A DNA stretch of 64,000 bases from Bathynomus jamesi (GCA_023014485.1 JAJOZX010003301.1:314501-378500); one strand, 5' to 3'. Counted from the first letter of the stretch, positions 21,308-33,624 are shown. Numbers and translations: made by a program. Notes: a model not told the origin generated them from the letters alone.

Positions 21308-21716
21308 GTTATTACTTATTAGGGGGTACCACATGGTCTGTTTTCTCACATCTCTAACGTTAACCCTATTCTTTGCTTGCCCTATAACTTTGTGCCATTC
21401 ATGAGACTTAATTTTACTGGTACCTGGAACTTGCATCCTTCTCACGATACACCATACAGTAGGTTTAACCTCACTAGGATTACTATTTACAACCTTTGGT
21501 TCAGTTTCAAGTCTAACCTGTGCATTAACCTCAGCACCTACGCCTACTTCTACAGTCACTGGTACATTCCTTAACCTCACTAGAACTTACATTAGTATTT
21601 CCTATATTTGGCTCAGTTTCCAACCTAACTTTCACATTAACCTCAGTACCTAGTGTAGTGGTTTCTTTTAATATAACCACTTTCTTATTTGTATTAACAT
21701 GATTTTTATTTACTTA

Positions 21717-22297
21717 TAATGATATTTGTTATATCGAACTTATTCTGTATTACAAACTTTAACGGTTTTTCATACTGAATTTTGTTTAACTGCATAGAAT
21801 CATTAGAATGGCTGGCGTGTCTAGTAAGCGTGTCTAGTAAGACCAAACGCAAGGGAAGCCGAAACTCGAAACAGATTTTATGATTTTTATTTACTTTAAC
21901 TTTTGAAACACGGTGATTAAAGGTAGGGCGAATTAAGATGAATATGCCAGTAGAAGAGAGAGAGAGAGAGAGAGAGAGAGAAGTCTAGTCGGCCTAAGCC
22001 GACTATAATTAACGGAATTTACATTAAAAATCACTATGAAACACAATGCGCCTTGCGATCACAAAAACCAGCGAAAATCTATTTGAAAATGAGGTGCATG
22101 TTACCAACTCTCTGGGCATACCAACTGAGATTTTAAAACTAATTTCTTTCTCTCTCGGCAGTCAATATAAAACAAATTTCTAATTAATAATCAGGTCAAA
22201 TTGCGTTAATTAACAAACACATTAATTCCATTTATTACATTACACTATCATTTATTGGACTAATTAATTTAGGCCTACTTGGCTCTGTACCCGCATG
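21717..22297. other. Unannotated stretch with (AG)n at 21955-21982
   Basis: No gene seen. Includes a small duplication GCGTGTCTAGTAA (near 21813 and 21828). Confidence 0.3.
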
Positions 22298-22305
22298 CCC
22301 TAAGC

Positions 22306-22571
22306 CAGTGATGGCGAACCTTTTTATCCAAGTGTGCCAAAATTCGTGTTTTTTAAATAATGATATTGTTGGCGTGTCACTTGCATACATGCATTTTAAA
22401 TTTAACTACAAAATCATAGATAGCTGACTTAGTAATCGAAAGTACTAGGGCGTAGACGATTTATTGCAGTTTTTCATCAGAATACCAAACATTTTCAACA
22501 TCCATCGCGTGTCACCTGAAACCCTGCGGCGTGTCACTGCTGACACGCGTGCCATGGGTTCGCCATCACTG
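22306..22571. mobile_element. Non-autonomous hAT, 266 bp, perfect 8-bp TSD
   Basis: Terminal inverted repeats CAGTGATGGCGAACC. CCCTAAGC at 22298-22305 and 22572-22579. Inside, both ends carry a (G)TGTCAC / GCGTGTCA theme. No ORF. Confidence 0.95.
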
Positions 22572-22984
22572 CCCTAAGCATATCCTAACCCCAATCTAAA
22601 CAGTTACTACAAAACCACAGAATATTCGGAGGCTTTATACTTCTGTACGCTTGTTCTGTAATTTTGGTGCAAGCTATGTGATATCACTCATCACAACTCT
22701 CATAAGCTACAGCCTTTTTCCTAAGTTCCTTTTTTCAAACTTTACAGTCATAGTTAAAAGACACCTTAAACGCTTATTCTTCAACTCTGTTAGAATTTCA
22801 CAATTTTAGGGCCAAGGCTATCTATTGGTTGGTATGAACTACTCGGGCCGAACTAGAATAATCAGGTTAAGAACTAGATTTCCATTGAATTAATTCCTAG
22901 CTCTCACTAAATACTAAAGTAAATTAAGTTTAAAGCTTTAGGAATTGAACTATTTATACTTTAATAAACACAATAAACTCTAAA

Positions 22985-23585
22985 CGGAGTGACTATTTTC
23001 AGGGTACGGTGGTTTTAGTATCGTGTGCTATGATATTTTCACCGTAAGGCGATTATAGCTTGAGACGCTATTTTCGCCGTACGGTGGTTTTACAGTATCG
23101 GGTGCTATTTTCACCTTACAGAATTTATATTATTTTATTATCACCGTCCGGTGATAATACCTGGCCTCAGCATATGAGATCTGGTTGTCTGTGACCTTAT
23201 TTCTCACCGCATCGCCGTTAAGTTAGGTTAGGTTATAATCACCGTTCCGTGAAAATATCACCCGATACTAAAACCACCGTTTGGTGAAAGTAGCGTCTCA
23301 GGCTATAAGCACCCTACCGTGAAAATAGGGCCTCACGCTATAATCACTGTACGGCAGTGGTTTGCAAACTGTGGGGCGCGTACTGTTATCTAGGGAGGTG
23401 CTTTTTTTGGTTACCTCCAAAAATCTGATTAATAATACAAGTATGAATAATTGCACATGCCATTTTAGTTAGTTGAATCATTGATAATTAATGGGGGGGG
23501 GGCGCAACCATAATTTTGGGGAGTTAGGGTGTCGACGTAACATAAAGTTTGGAAAACACTGCCGTACGGTGAAAATAGCATCGTC
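22985..23585. repeat. Foldback repeat built from CCGTACGGTGAAAATAGC units, interrupted by a hAT derivative
   Basis: Motifs such as TATTTTCACCGTA, TACGGTGGTTTTA and TATCGGGTG recur in both orientations at intervals of about 60 bp from 22994 to 23346 and again at 23564-23582. The two halves (22994-23110 and 23234-23346) pair as inverted copies. A GTTAGGTTAGGTTA run sits near the middle (23219-23232). The hAT at 23355-23561 is a later insertion. Confidence 0.75.
23355..23561. mobile_element. Non-autonomous hAT, 207 bp, 8-bp TSD with one mismatch
   Basis: Starts CAGTGGTTTGCAAACT, ends with the complement of CAGTGTTTTCCAAACTTT. Flanks CTGTACGG (23347-23354) and CCGTACGG (23562-23569). Contains GGGG(G)CGC near both ends. 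No ORF. Confidence 0.88.
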
Positions 23586-23830
23586 CTTAACTAAAATCTA
23601 CGGAATTAATGCTATAAGCCAATGAAAATTATTTAAAACTTATAAATCAAATGTCCTTCCATTTCCAGTTTCACGCATGCAATGCGAACATAAATTCAGT
23701 ATACTGTACATGCGAACACATTTTTTTTTACAATTAAAATTTAAAAAAAGAATGTTCAACATTCTTTAATATGTAATATAAATAACGCTCGAATAACACG
23801 TTTCAGATGCTCTTTGTGATTTAACTGTAT

Positions 23831-24385
23831 TGTGGTAATGTCTAATTAAGAATTAAATGTTTGTTTATAAAAATTTAATAATGTTCAATTAAGTTTTATT
23901 AAATAAGAAATAAAAAATGGTTGTATTAAAATTATAAAATACGAGTTGGCAACACTAAGAATCGGCCCAAGCGGAACGAGAAAGAGAAATGCCCAAAAAA
24001 GGGCAGTTATCGGACGGCCTTGGGCTTAGTAAGGTGTTTTCGTGTGTTAAGATGTAATTGTAAATTTAGAATATTATTTCGTGTCTCTCTCCGACTTAAA
24101 ATGTTAACGTTAATTTCCCCTCGCATTACCCCGTTTAACTAAAAGTGGTTTCGGTATAAATAAAGTTAGTAAAATGTTAATAAGCGTATAATTACCCCCC
24201 CCCCGGTCTCCCTTGCATTGTTTGAATGACAACGGCTTTCCACTCGGTCACGTCTATCGTATTTATAAAGTACAGCGAAAGCGAGTGAAACGAGTGTAAA
24301 GAGAACGATGAAGGATAAAGAGAAATGGAAAAAAAAAGTAAAGTAAAATAAAGAATATATAAATGAAGGAAGGGGAATCACTACA
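23831..24385 (+). repeat. 5' LTR of the LARD-type element
   Basis: 555 bp. Nearly collinear with 27995-28560, with a few per cent substitutions and some indels, the largest near the right end (C-run at 24195-24204 shortened in the other copy, A-rich block near 24325-24365 different). Contains TATAAATAAAG at about 24156-24166, which could be TATA-like or poly(A)-related. Confidence 0.93.
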
Positions 24386-24404
24386 TTTTGGTGGCAAGCG
24401 GTGG
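24386..24404 (+). other. Candidate primer-binding site
   Basis: TTTTGGTGGCAAGCGGTGG directly after the left LTR. A TGG-containing string at this place is what a tRNA primer site looks like, but I could not name the tRNA. Confidence 0.4.
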
Positions 24405-27400
24405 CCCTAATTACATTTACTTACGGGGCTTTCCCACGTGCCTTATATTTCGGTCAAAATTGTTGCTACCCGTATTATGGCATTAATAAATATTCTGTTT
24501 CGATAATTTAAATGGTAAAATGCATTGTGTACCCCATTTGCAAGCAAATTTCGATTTCCATTCCTTAACAATTCACTGTAACTGTAATTAAAAATGGCGC
24601 CTCACTTTCGAAATCCTCATAGCGTTCTCGTAATTTTCGCGGTCAAATTTTTTTTTTCTCTTTTCGTTGGAGTCTCGACTGTTTTAAAACCGTTTCGACT
24701 CCCATTTTTGTTTTCTGTCGCGACTCAGTTTGAGTCTGAAATGTAATTCGAGAGTCGTTTGTTTCCTTCCTCACTCCATTTTTTCTTTAGATTTCGTTTC
24801 GTTCGGTCGGAGAGAGAAATTTCAAAATTGATAATTGTTGTCCGATGGCTCATTTATTTGTTTTCTTTCCTTCCACTTTTACTACCTGTTTAAAGCCTCC
24901 CTATTTTGTGTTTAAAGTCTTTCTTGTTTACATTTCGGAATTAGTAATAATTGTGATGATAATAATAATAATAATGATTAGTAAATAAATTTTACACTTA
25001 CTTATATGAATTAAATTATTTTATTTGTTTAAATAGATTGTGACATGCATTTTTATACAGTAAAGTTTAAAATGTTTCAGTGTATAGGTACCGCATTTCT
25101 AGGTGTATTATGTATATAGTAGCGAATTGTAAAAGAATGAACATACATCTAACAAAATTTTCCAGATTTTGTAGGACTTTTTAAGATTATTCTTTGACTG
25201 GATGTGTCACCTGTAAATCCTTTAAACACACGAACATCAGATGTGTATAATTTTAAGGATCGCTTTGTAGTTTTCGCTTTATAGTTTAAGTTAATTTTAA
25301 AGTGAAAGTCGAAAAATAATCGTTAAAGACACTAATTTATACTGGGTCAAATTCGGACTGTTTAAATTTATTATGTTTGCCGTATATAAATTGTGTGAAA
25401 CTTCAAAGTAAGCAAAATTTGTCATAAAAAGATAAAAATTTGTTTAATTGAAATAGAGAAATTGTTTACGTAAATTCTTTTGATAAATTAATTTCTGGTT
25501 TTTGACCTTTTTTATATATTCATTAATTTTTATATTTTTACAGGTGGGCTGATTGTTGTCTATTTTTTTTCTTTCTTTCATTTTCAAGACAATTTCCGAG
25601 TGATATTTTGTATACTTAGGATGTTAAAATTTTTTTATTCTGAAATTGAATTTTATTGTATTAGGGAGTGTTTTTTTTTTTAACGTTTTATTTTGGGTAT
25701 TAAAAATGGAATTATTTTTACGTTCGCGCGTTTACATAGAGAATATTACAGTTTGTTCGGTTAGAAATATTTTTAGAGGCTCGCTTACAAACAAAGCGAA
25801 CACTCTTCATTATGCAATGATTTGTTTGGGTTTTTTTGTTTACATAGTAGGTTGCGTGTATGTTTGGGTTCATCATACCTGTTCTTATTTAGAATAACGA
25901 TGTAAATTTGTAGTTTCACTTGGAAACGATAAATTTCTGGAATTCTTGTGATTTACAAACCAAACTGGGTTTTGTGTTGCAGGAGCGAGTTGTCTCTCAG
26001 ATGTAATTTATGAATTAAGAGTTTTCCTCCTATGAAATTTAGTGTTTCAAGTTGGAATTAATGTATTAAAGTAACTTTTCGGTATTACTATTTAAATTTT
26101 TTATATTTAATGATTCTGTTTTGGAAAATTTTATTTTTTAAACTTCAGTTGGGTTTACTAATGCAGTTAAAACTTTAGCTAGAGTGTTAACCGGAGACGG
26201 AGCCTTTTAGATGGCCAGTAACGTTTTTGTGGTATCTATGTGTGCTTCCCCCAAATGTGTAAGAGGGTTCGTGATTTTCAGAGAATTGATGACATGAAGT
26301 TTCTGGGTTTCATTTTTGTCTTTTGTATTTAAATGTATCGATATAATTTCTGAAGGTAGTTTGAATAATAATATTTGTTAAATTATAATAACGGATACTA
26401 TGTATGGACGCTTTTATATTTCTACTGTGCAATTTTGTTTCGTGCGTTTGATAATTTTTTATCTTCTCCGATGTAACTGCCATAAGTAATCTTATTGGTA
26501 GGCAGGCGTGATTAAGTTTTTGCGAAATTTTGAGAGATTTGCCATATTTTTCCGTAAATTTGGCCAGAGCAAGTTATAGTTATTGTTTCGAAGTGAACTG
26601 TCAAGAAAATTCGGTAAATTAATATGACGTGATAATCAGTAGCAGTATAAACTTTGATAAATTTTTTGTCAAAATTTCAAGAGGCTCGATTTGGAGGCAG
26701 CTAAGTTGGATCCAAATTCCAGCCATTGAGTTTAGTTGACCCGATAGGTGATCGATCACCGATGAGAGAGAGAGAGAAGAGAAGAGAAACCGAATGCGCA
26801 GGGACTTGGCGCAGGACAGTTTCGGAAAAGAAGAGAAGAGAGAGAGAAGAAACCGAATGTGCAGGGACTTGGCACAGGACAGTTTCGGTCGAAGATGGTC
26901 TACTGGTATTTTTGGGGCAGGAGCTGGTCACGCTGCTCGTTGCTTCGTTAAATATGTGTTTTAGCACTCGGTAGTCAAACCACAAGAGTTTGAACGAGTG
27001 TTTAAGGCTTTACTGTCCATACAGACATACAGTAGGTTCGTTGTGAAGCCGCCTATGGCGAAGTGATTGTTTGATTATTGCCAGTAAGAGTGTCTTTCAG
27101 CTGGACGTGGGAAGAGCATCGTTCACCGACAACAGTCGAGATGAGACAGGCGAGTTTCTTCGTCGACTTCTAGAATTGCAAATTCCGTCCAATTCCGGTG
27201 CGTGGTTCCACTTTCAGTATATCTCCCCCTCCCTGATCCTCTTAGAATTGGACGTCTTTCTTTGTTTTTTCGGCATTGGAGAGAGAGCGGAACCAACCTC
27301 AAGCGTGCTGACCTGTTGCATGGTGATGCAATCCCTTGCATTCTAGCGAAGTGAGCAGTAGCTGCGATTGAAAATTGAAGAAGCCCGTTGTCAACTGTGC

Positions 27401-27994
27401 GGATTGTGATCTAAACAACGTCCAGCTATTATTGTACTGATTATTATGTAATTAAATTATAAGTGAAAGGGTGCGATTATTGCCCATATTTGTTTTATAT
27501 TTCGTGAAATAGTATGTGCTCTCTGGTCAGTATTTTATATAAACGTTTTCTCGTTCTTTCTATGTTGCCCTGATAATAACTGTATAACTATAGGAATAAT
27601 TGTTTCGAATGTAAAGCGATCTTGATGAGAAATCGCTGGAATAGATTGTGAACTTGGAATTTGTTGTAACCAATGTTAAGAAAATTGTCCGTTATTTTTT
27701 TCACGTTACAGCTTCGTTACAGGTTGTAAATTTGATGATTAGTGTGAAATGTTATTTTATGCAAATGTTGTGAATATTATAGCTTTTGTTTTCGATTTTT
27801 ATAAAATGATACAAAATATCTTATGTGTGGAATTTGTCATTCTAATGATTTCTTGTCTATTTCAACTTTGAATTTGTTAAAAAAAACAAAATAACTGCAA
27901 AATAAATAACCTTGTTGAATAAATAAATAAATTTGTTAAACGATATTAATAAGTTTTCCTAGTGTAAAACTTATTTTCAAGGAGTTGATGCGAG
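24405..27994 (+). other. Interior of the LARD-type element, non-coding
   Basis: T-rich, with a (CTT)/(AGAG)-rich duplicated block at 26764-26890 in which GAAACCGAATG(C/T)GCAGGGAC and TTGGC(A/G)CAGGACAGTTTCGG each occur twice in tandem, about 65 bp apart. The last bases (AAGGAGTTGATGCGAG, 27979-27994) would be the polypurine tract but are only moderately purine-rich. Confidence 0.6.
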
Positions 27995-28560
27995 TGTAGT
28001 AATGTCTAATTAAGAATTAAATGTTTGTTTATAAGAATTTAATAATGTTCTATTAAGTTTTATTAAATGAGAAATAAAAAATGGTTGTATTAAAATTATA
28101 AAATACGAGTTGGCAACACTAAGAATCAGCCCAAGCGGGACGAGAAAGAGAAATGCCCAAAAAAGGGCAGTCATCGGACGGCCTTGGGCTAAGTAAGGTG
28201 TTTTGGTGTGTTAAGATGTAATTGTAAATTTAGAATATTATTTCGTGTCTCTCTCCGACTTAAAATGTTAACGTTAATTTCCCCCTCACATTACCCCGTT
28301 TAACTAAAAGTGGTTTCGGTATAAATAAAGTTAGTAAAATGTTAATAAGCGTATAATTACCCTCCCCCGGTCTCCCTTGCATTGTTTGAATGATAACGGC
28401 TTTCCACTCGGTCACGTCTACCGTATTTATAAAGTACAGCGAAAGCGAGTGAAACGAGTGTAAAGAGAATGAGGAAAGATAAAGAGAAATGGAATAAAAA
28501 GAAAGAGAAAATAGCATAAAAAAGCAACATAAGAAAGGTTAATAAAGATTAATTACTACA
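27995..28560 (+). repeat. 3' LTR of the LARD-type element
   Basis: 566 bp, ending AATTACTACA at 28560, the inverted partner of the TGTAGTAAT start. GTAT follows. Confidence 0.93.
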
Positions 28561-28564
28561 GTAT

Positions 28565-28626
28565 GAAATAAGAATATCTGGATTCTGGACCGATCCGGGC
28601 AGGTTGCAGGATCTCAGGTTGCACCA

Positions 28627-28662
<36 letters not shown>

Positions 28663-28962
28663 AACGAAATAAGAGAAGAAATTTTTATTAAAGGAAATGT
28701 TGGTTGAAGAGAACACTGACAACATTTGCAACATTTCCACATAATGTTGATCCAAAGTAATTGATGGAACTGAGCGCTGACACTCTCAATACACAAACAT
28801 TTTCCAAGAAACATGTTTTCTGACGTTTTCCCTAAAACGTGTTTGGAGAGATGTTCTAAACAGTGTTTGGGATATTTTCTGCCGTTATTGAATTTGTCAG
28901 TTTCGCTTTCATTTATTGTCTTTGTTTTATTCAATCATGTTGCATTAAATTTCACGTTTATA
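28565..28962. other. Unannotated stretch with (TA)n at 28629-28659
   Basis: Apart from the microsatellite no element or gene recognised. Confidence 0.3.
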
Positions 28963-30960
28963 CAGAGCCGGATTTATAAATGTTGAGGCCCTAAGCTATG
29001 TTGAGATTACGAGGCCCCATAGCATTATCAATTAAAAATATGCTAATTCATGCGTATATCATAGAGGCAGGCAAAGGTTGCAACAAAAAATTGAAAATTA
29101 ATGATCTAATTAAAAAAAATATCCTACAATAAGCCAATTTGTATTATGATCGATATACCCTCAAACGAAGGTACCTTAGTACGATTTCAAATTTGGTATT
29201 TTATTCTACAGCAACAGTAGAGCAGTTGTGCAGATCAGCAGTTTTTAAATGCAAACGAATCCCATATGTATTTGAAATGTTTTATTTCGTGATTTTTAGA
29301 TGGCAAAATCACTGATAATGTCGTCAAAGGATAAACTACGAAGTTGGTCACTCTCTATGTACAAAATACTTAGTGCAGACGGCTTTTCTTGTAGCATTGT
29401 CGTCCGTAGTTCATTTTTTATTCTTCCCAGTGGCGAAAATGACCTTTCACCTGAACAATTCGTTACCATTAGACTAAAAAAGAGCCGCAGCATTGCTTCT
29501 ACATTAGGGAAAGCCAACTGAATATTATCTTGGATAATGATTTGGTACAGATCCTGGTGCCATAAATGTCTTTTATCTGAGTAATTTTGTTTGATGTAAG
29601 CATGAAAGTGTTTTAATTTTCCAGCAAGAGTGACATCAACATCTTCAGGATAGTCTTTAACCAGAAGCTTTACACCTTCACTCAACTGTTCTTTCGAAGC
29701 ATCTACATCAACCAAAAAGTAAAAGTTGCTCGCAACATTTTCGTATATGTTTGCTCTTTTATTTAAATTTGTTTCAAGAGCATTCATCATAGGAATAAAA
29801 GATTTAATTCGAAACTTGTCTCTTGGAGAAAGGGTTTCATTGGCATTAGGTGCATCACCATCGTTGATTTATTTTCTTCTCAATCTTTTCCTTTTATTCG
29901 CACACTTGTTGTCTACCGAAGGCAGGAGCTATTTTGCTTTTAATTCAATTTCACCAAAACTTTTACGGGTGTCTCTCAAGAAGTGAGTAAGTGACGTGTA
30001 AAGCTTTGCACATGTACTAAGGGTTATCTGTGCATCCTGTAGGGCCTGATCTAATAAACGGTTCCAGAGAATTAGCATGAAAACAAACTTTAATTCCTCC
30101 ATTTTCTCCAACAGAATGCCACCCTCTCTCCTTGTATCACCCTTTTCACTGTCATCAGTATGGGCATGAGTGAGGGCATCAATAATTGGATCATACCCCT
30201 CAGCTATGGTACGATGGAATCAGGACCCAAATGTGATTTAAGTGCTGCCCAACATTTTGTAGAGGCAGAAAAGATGTGTATAACTGTTGCACAACACCAA
30301 AAAAATTTACTGCATTTAGGCAGCAATCAACTGTAGCACGATCAACAAGGTTAAGTGAATGTGCAGCACAAGGAATATATATGGCACACTTATTTTTCTC
30401 TAGAAGTTTCTGCTGCATGCCATTATACCTCCCTGACATGTTCGCTACATTCTCATATGACTGTCCTCTGCACTTACCAAAGTCAACTTTGCAATTATTG
30501 ACTAGATAATCCAGCAACAAGTTGGCCATACTTTCACCACTGTGCTTTTCTAATTAGAACAATACCTAATTTGATTTTTGAATGATCGCTTCAATTTCTC
30601 AAATAAACCATCCCAATGTTGACACTCTGAGGGGCCTTTCTGTAACCAGAATGCAATATCATCTTCGGTTAAGACTCCCCAGAGGCCAAGATCATTGAAT
30701 TTTGTGTATTTATTGTTTTCGGCCTGGACTTCAGTCTCTGTAACACGATCAGATGAAGTAGTCATATTCGTGTTTGTATTATCTATTTTAGTAAAGGAGG
30801 TGGATGCTTGTGATTGTTGTGGATCTGTCTGACTCTCTCAAGTGTGAGATCCTTCCTTTCCCATAACGGAACTTTCGGTAATTGTTTTATCTGCCTTTCA
30901 AGCTACTACTTGTTTTATCTTTTCTGAAATCCACTTTCAAAAGTTCTCTTCATTTTGATA
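28963..30960 (-). mobile_element. hAT transposon (ZMYM1-like transposase), right end not found
   Basis: The left terminus CAGAGCCGGATTTATAAATG is followed by GAGGCCCTAAGCTA and GAGGCCCC, as usual for this hAT group. A matching right terminus and TSD (left flank CGTTTATA) were not seen, so the 5' end of the element is truncated or decayed. The gene reads on the minus strand. Confidence 0.75.
29296..30900 (-). pseudogene. hAT transposase, ZMYM1-like, broken
   Basis: Minus-strand pieces in order: N-terminal TTF/zinc-finger-side part 30765-30550 (DIAFWLQKGPSECQHW), core 30529-30200 (SYENVANMSGRYNGMQQKLL and YIPCAAHSLNLVDRA, the CxxH-type region), middle 30111-29929, and C-terminal 29790-29296 with the dimerisation domain (LRLFFSLMVTNCSGERSFSP then KNELRTTM). 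A related arthropod family is often annotated zinc finger MYM-type protein 1-like. Frameshifts and stops near 30550, 30210 and 29930 break it. The DNA-binding N-terminus is incomplete. Confidence 0.85.
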
Positions 30961-32974
30961 GGCCTCTCCAAAATAATAAGAGGAACAAATAACTTCTTTG
31001 AAATTAATAAAAGTTGAAATTAAAAATGGCAATAAGGAATATAGTATAAATAGGTCCTATATAAAGTAAAATAATAAATAGAAATGGAAACTGAAACAAT
31101 GTAACTTCGCCACTTGTGTTAGGGGTACAAATTTAGCTTATGCTTGACATTAAATTAGGAAGGCAATATGATTAATCCTACCTCCGCTCTATATAGGGGT
31201 TTGCAATAATATAAAATATAAGAATAAGATATAAGAAATAAATACGTATAAAATAACAAATATAAAATAAATAGACACAATATAAAGTTAAGCAAGTTAC
31301 TCTAATAATATTAGAAGCGCAGGGCCTTCGTACTGAATCGTAATATGGCTAATCTTAGGCAGACTCAAATAATTAAAGAATAACAGGCAAATAAGGAATA
31401 ATACAAGCTCTATGGCGGGCAAATAAGAATGGCGAGAGATATGATGTAACCGACCAACTAAATTTGCCCGGCAATCAAAGTCCAAACACAACAGTAATTA
31501 AGTACTGTTTGATATGCCAGATCTAAAGTTAGTATCAGTAGCCACGCCCCCAATATATAGGTAAATGATCTCTTCCAAACGTGAAGTTGTCTCAAGTATG
31601 TTGACCCTTGTTGAGTTGTCTTTCGGGAATGTTTTCCGACAATAATGAAAAATTAATAAAGTATTGATTTCAGTAAGCCAGAGCTAAAACATTTTTCAAA
31701 AATCGTAAGAAAATCTAGAGCCTAAGCAGTAGCGGACTTTGTTCATTTTTTCTTACTAGTCTAACCTTCGTCTAAACAAAATTTGATTACGTGTCAGAGG
31801 GGCCCGAGAGGGCCCTGAGTTTCAGCAAACAAGTGCTATTCATACCAGAGGCCGCTATAATGGGTGTCCCGGTCCCCATGGTCGAAAAATAAAAGTTTCT
31901 GCAAAGTCAGATTTAATTAAAATAAGATAACCTACGGTCTCACGCCGCCAAAGGAGAGGTATACTGGTAACTGGGTCAATTTTGGCTACCGACGGGCGGA
32001 CGGCCATTCATAACAAAGGGGCCCCACGTTCGAAGAATAAACTAGTTTCAGCAAATTCACAACATAACTCAGGACTTCATCAGTTTCGAGGTATGCGTAT
32101 TGGTCTATTTTGTGTACCGCGATTATATAAGTTGGTTTCAGCAAAACTTTTAAACGTGTAAATTTTTGTACTGACCACTCATACCAAAGGGACTCCCATA
32201 TTCGGTGCCAGTGTCTTGATACACTAGATTTAAAATACTATTTATCTTGGAGGAAACTCCTGGTTAGCCCCAGCCAGTTGGTCACCGGGCATAAGTTAGG
32301 TTTGATAAAAAAAAAACGAACTCAAAGAGGCCCGTCATTGTGTGAAGCCCTAAGCTGTAGTTTACTTAGCTTGTGCCTAAATCTGGTACTGCGTTTATGC
32401 AACTACAATTTCACCCAGATTATTCCCAATTTTGGTCAAAAGTTAGCTGTTAAAAAAAAAATCATGTATCTGACAAAGGGAACCGCACGCGTGCACAGCA
32501 AAATACTGAAGGAGTCTCTTATTTTTTTCTGCCGTACATAACTTGTATTTACAAGACTTTCTTCTGAAAAACATTTTGTACAGTAAAATTATCTTGCTCT
32601 CTGACGGACTGATTCAGAAGCGAAAATGACTGTTGTAATTGTTCACAAAGAACACGTGCACACTGATGCGCGTGACACAAATGCGCGTAACACAAATGAA
32701 ATGAGACTTTCGCTACTAAGAAATTAATTAAACTCTCATTTCTCCCTTCTAACCTTTTTCAATCGTCTACCTGATGAGTATTGTGCGTCCACAATCGGTT
32801 TGGAGTCGGACCATTGGTTATATATTTTGCAGAAGTATGTAGTATTCAAAGTATATCACAGCCGCGGTAAAAGGTACAGGAAAGATAGGCAAGTATGTTC
32901 ATACACTGACAGAAACACCTTATAGGCGAGTATAGGTTATAACTGCATAAAAACGCATTATCCATGGTCGATTC
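30961..32974. other. Unannotated stretch
   Basis: No gene found. Repeated strings GTTTCAGCAAA (about 31829, 32045, 32134) and CATACCAAAGGG-like pieces (about 31845, 32181) between 31800 and 32210 suggest a degenerate internal repeat with a spacing of roughly 100-200 bp. No TIR or TSD seen. Confidence 0.3.
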
Positions 32975-33175
32975 GGCTACGTTGTGGCCACGTCGCAACA
33001 CCGCTTTCCGTTAGATCAGTAAGGTCAAACAATTGGGTTTGTTAACTGGTTGGATAGGTGATCGTCTTCCGCGTTTAGGTGATGTAGGCACTCGTGGTTC
33101 GAATTCCACTTAAAGCTGATGTAGGTACGATCCGTCACACGACCTTTGTCGTTACGAAGGAAGTTAAATAAGACC
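32975..33175 (+). repeat. 5S rRNA-derived SINE (SINE3 type), copy 1
   Basis: Aligns end to end with the better-preserved copy at 45306-45505. It starts GGCTACGTTGTGGCCACGTC. The 5S-like internal promoter region is diverged here (GATCAGTAAGGTCAAACAAT, then GTTGGATAGGTGATCGTC, against 5S rRNA GATCACCGAAGTTAAGCAAC and TTGGATGGGTGACCGCC). After it comes a T-arm-like CGTGGTTCGAATTCCAC and a tail with ACGACCTTTG and GAAGGAAGTTAAATAAGACC. Confidence 0.8.
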
Positions 33176-33572
33176 ATTATTATCCGAATTTGACTACGTA
33201 TATCTATGCTTTAAATACGGAATGCTTTGGATTATATTAAATTGGTAAGGTTATGGTTGAGTTTGTGTAGATTAGGATAGGACTAGAAATGTAATTTGCA
33301 GTTCGAAAAACAGAAGTAAAATCTATTTACCTGACTTCAGTGAAGAAAACATCGTACACAACTTTGAGATGCATCTGACCTTGTCTATCTTAAGTGACAT
33401 AAGTCCGTTTCTCTTACGTGTCTATATAAATAAACAAAACGGCAGTCTGTGATGATCAACACGTTTCAATATCAAAGACAAACTGTTATTTTTCATTGCC
33501 ACTGAGAGACGCAACAGAAGTCTCCTTAGACATTGAACTCTATATTTTTACGAGTAATACGCAACTTAGTTT
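33176..33572. other. Unannotated stretch
   Basis: Nothing recognised. Confidence 0.25.

Positions 33573-33620
<48 letters not shown>

Positions 33621-33624
<4 letters not shown>

Larger units (their letters stand above)
20081..21716 (-). pseudogene. Unidentified minus-strand ORF split by two transposon insertions
   Basis: Minus-strand coding pieces: 21716-21590 and 21580-21308 (similar repeat units EVNVKVRLETEP and EVNAQVRLETEP, one frameshift between), then 20627-20541 (SEILAGLDEKINCKF, VVDDAVSLRIRTK), then 20115-20081 ending in a stop. Removing the hAT (20636-21307) and the foldback (20124-20532) with one copy of each 8-bp TSD leaves one continuous frame across both sites. So this was an intact reading frame when both landed. 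Contains RRMQVPGTSKIKSHEWHKVI. The protein family is not recognised; it could be a retroelement gag-like protein or a host gene fragment. Confidence 0.55.
23831..28560 (+). mobile_element. LTR retrotransposon of LARD type (no gag/pol), complete structure
   Basis: Two direct LTRs (23831-24385 and 27995-28560), both bounded by TGT(A/G)GTAAT...ACTACA, flanked by a GTAT target duplication at 23827-23830 and 28561-28564. The 3609-bp interior has no recognisable gag, protease, RT, RNase H or integrase. Its longest open stretches (25646-25897, 26726-26974, 27071-27346) match no retroelement domain. Such large gene-less elements are mobilised in trans. A gypsy or BEL parent is suggested by the 4-bp TSD only. 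The + strand is set arbitrarily by a putative primer site after the left LTR. Confidence 0.93.

Noticed and set aside
23831..24385. Two unrelated dispersed repeats at 23.8 and 28.0 kb
   Set aside because: Same orientation, matching TGT...ACA borders and a shared GTAT duplication outside the pair show they are LTRs of one element.
25646..27346. Host or retroviral genes in the LARD interior
   Set aside because: Short open stretches without conserved motifs; two of them overlap low-complexity AGAG repeats.
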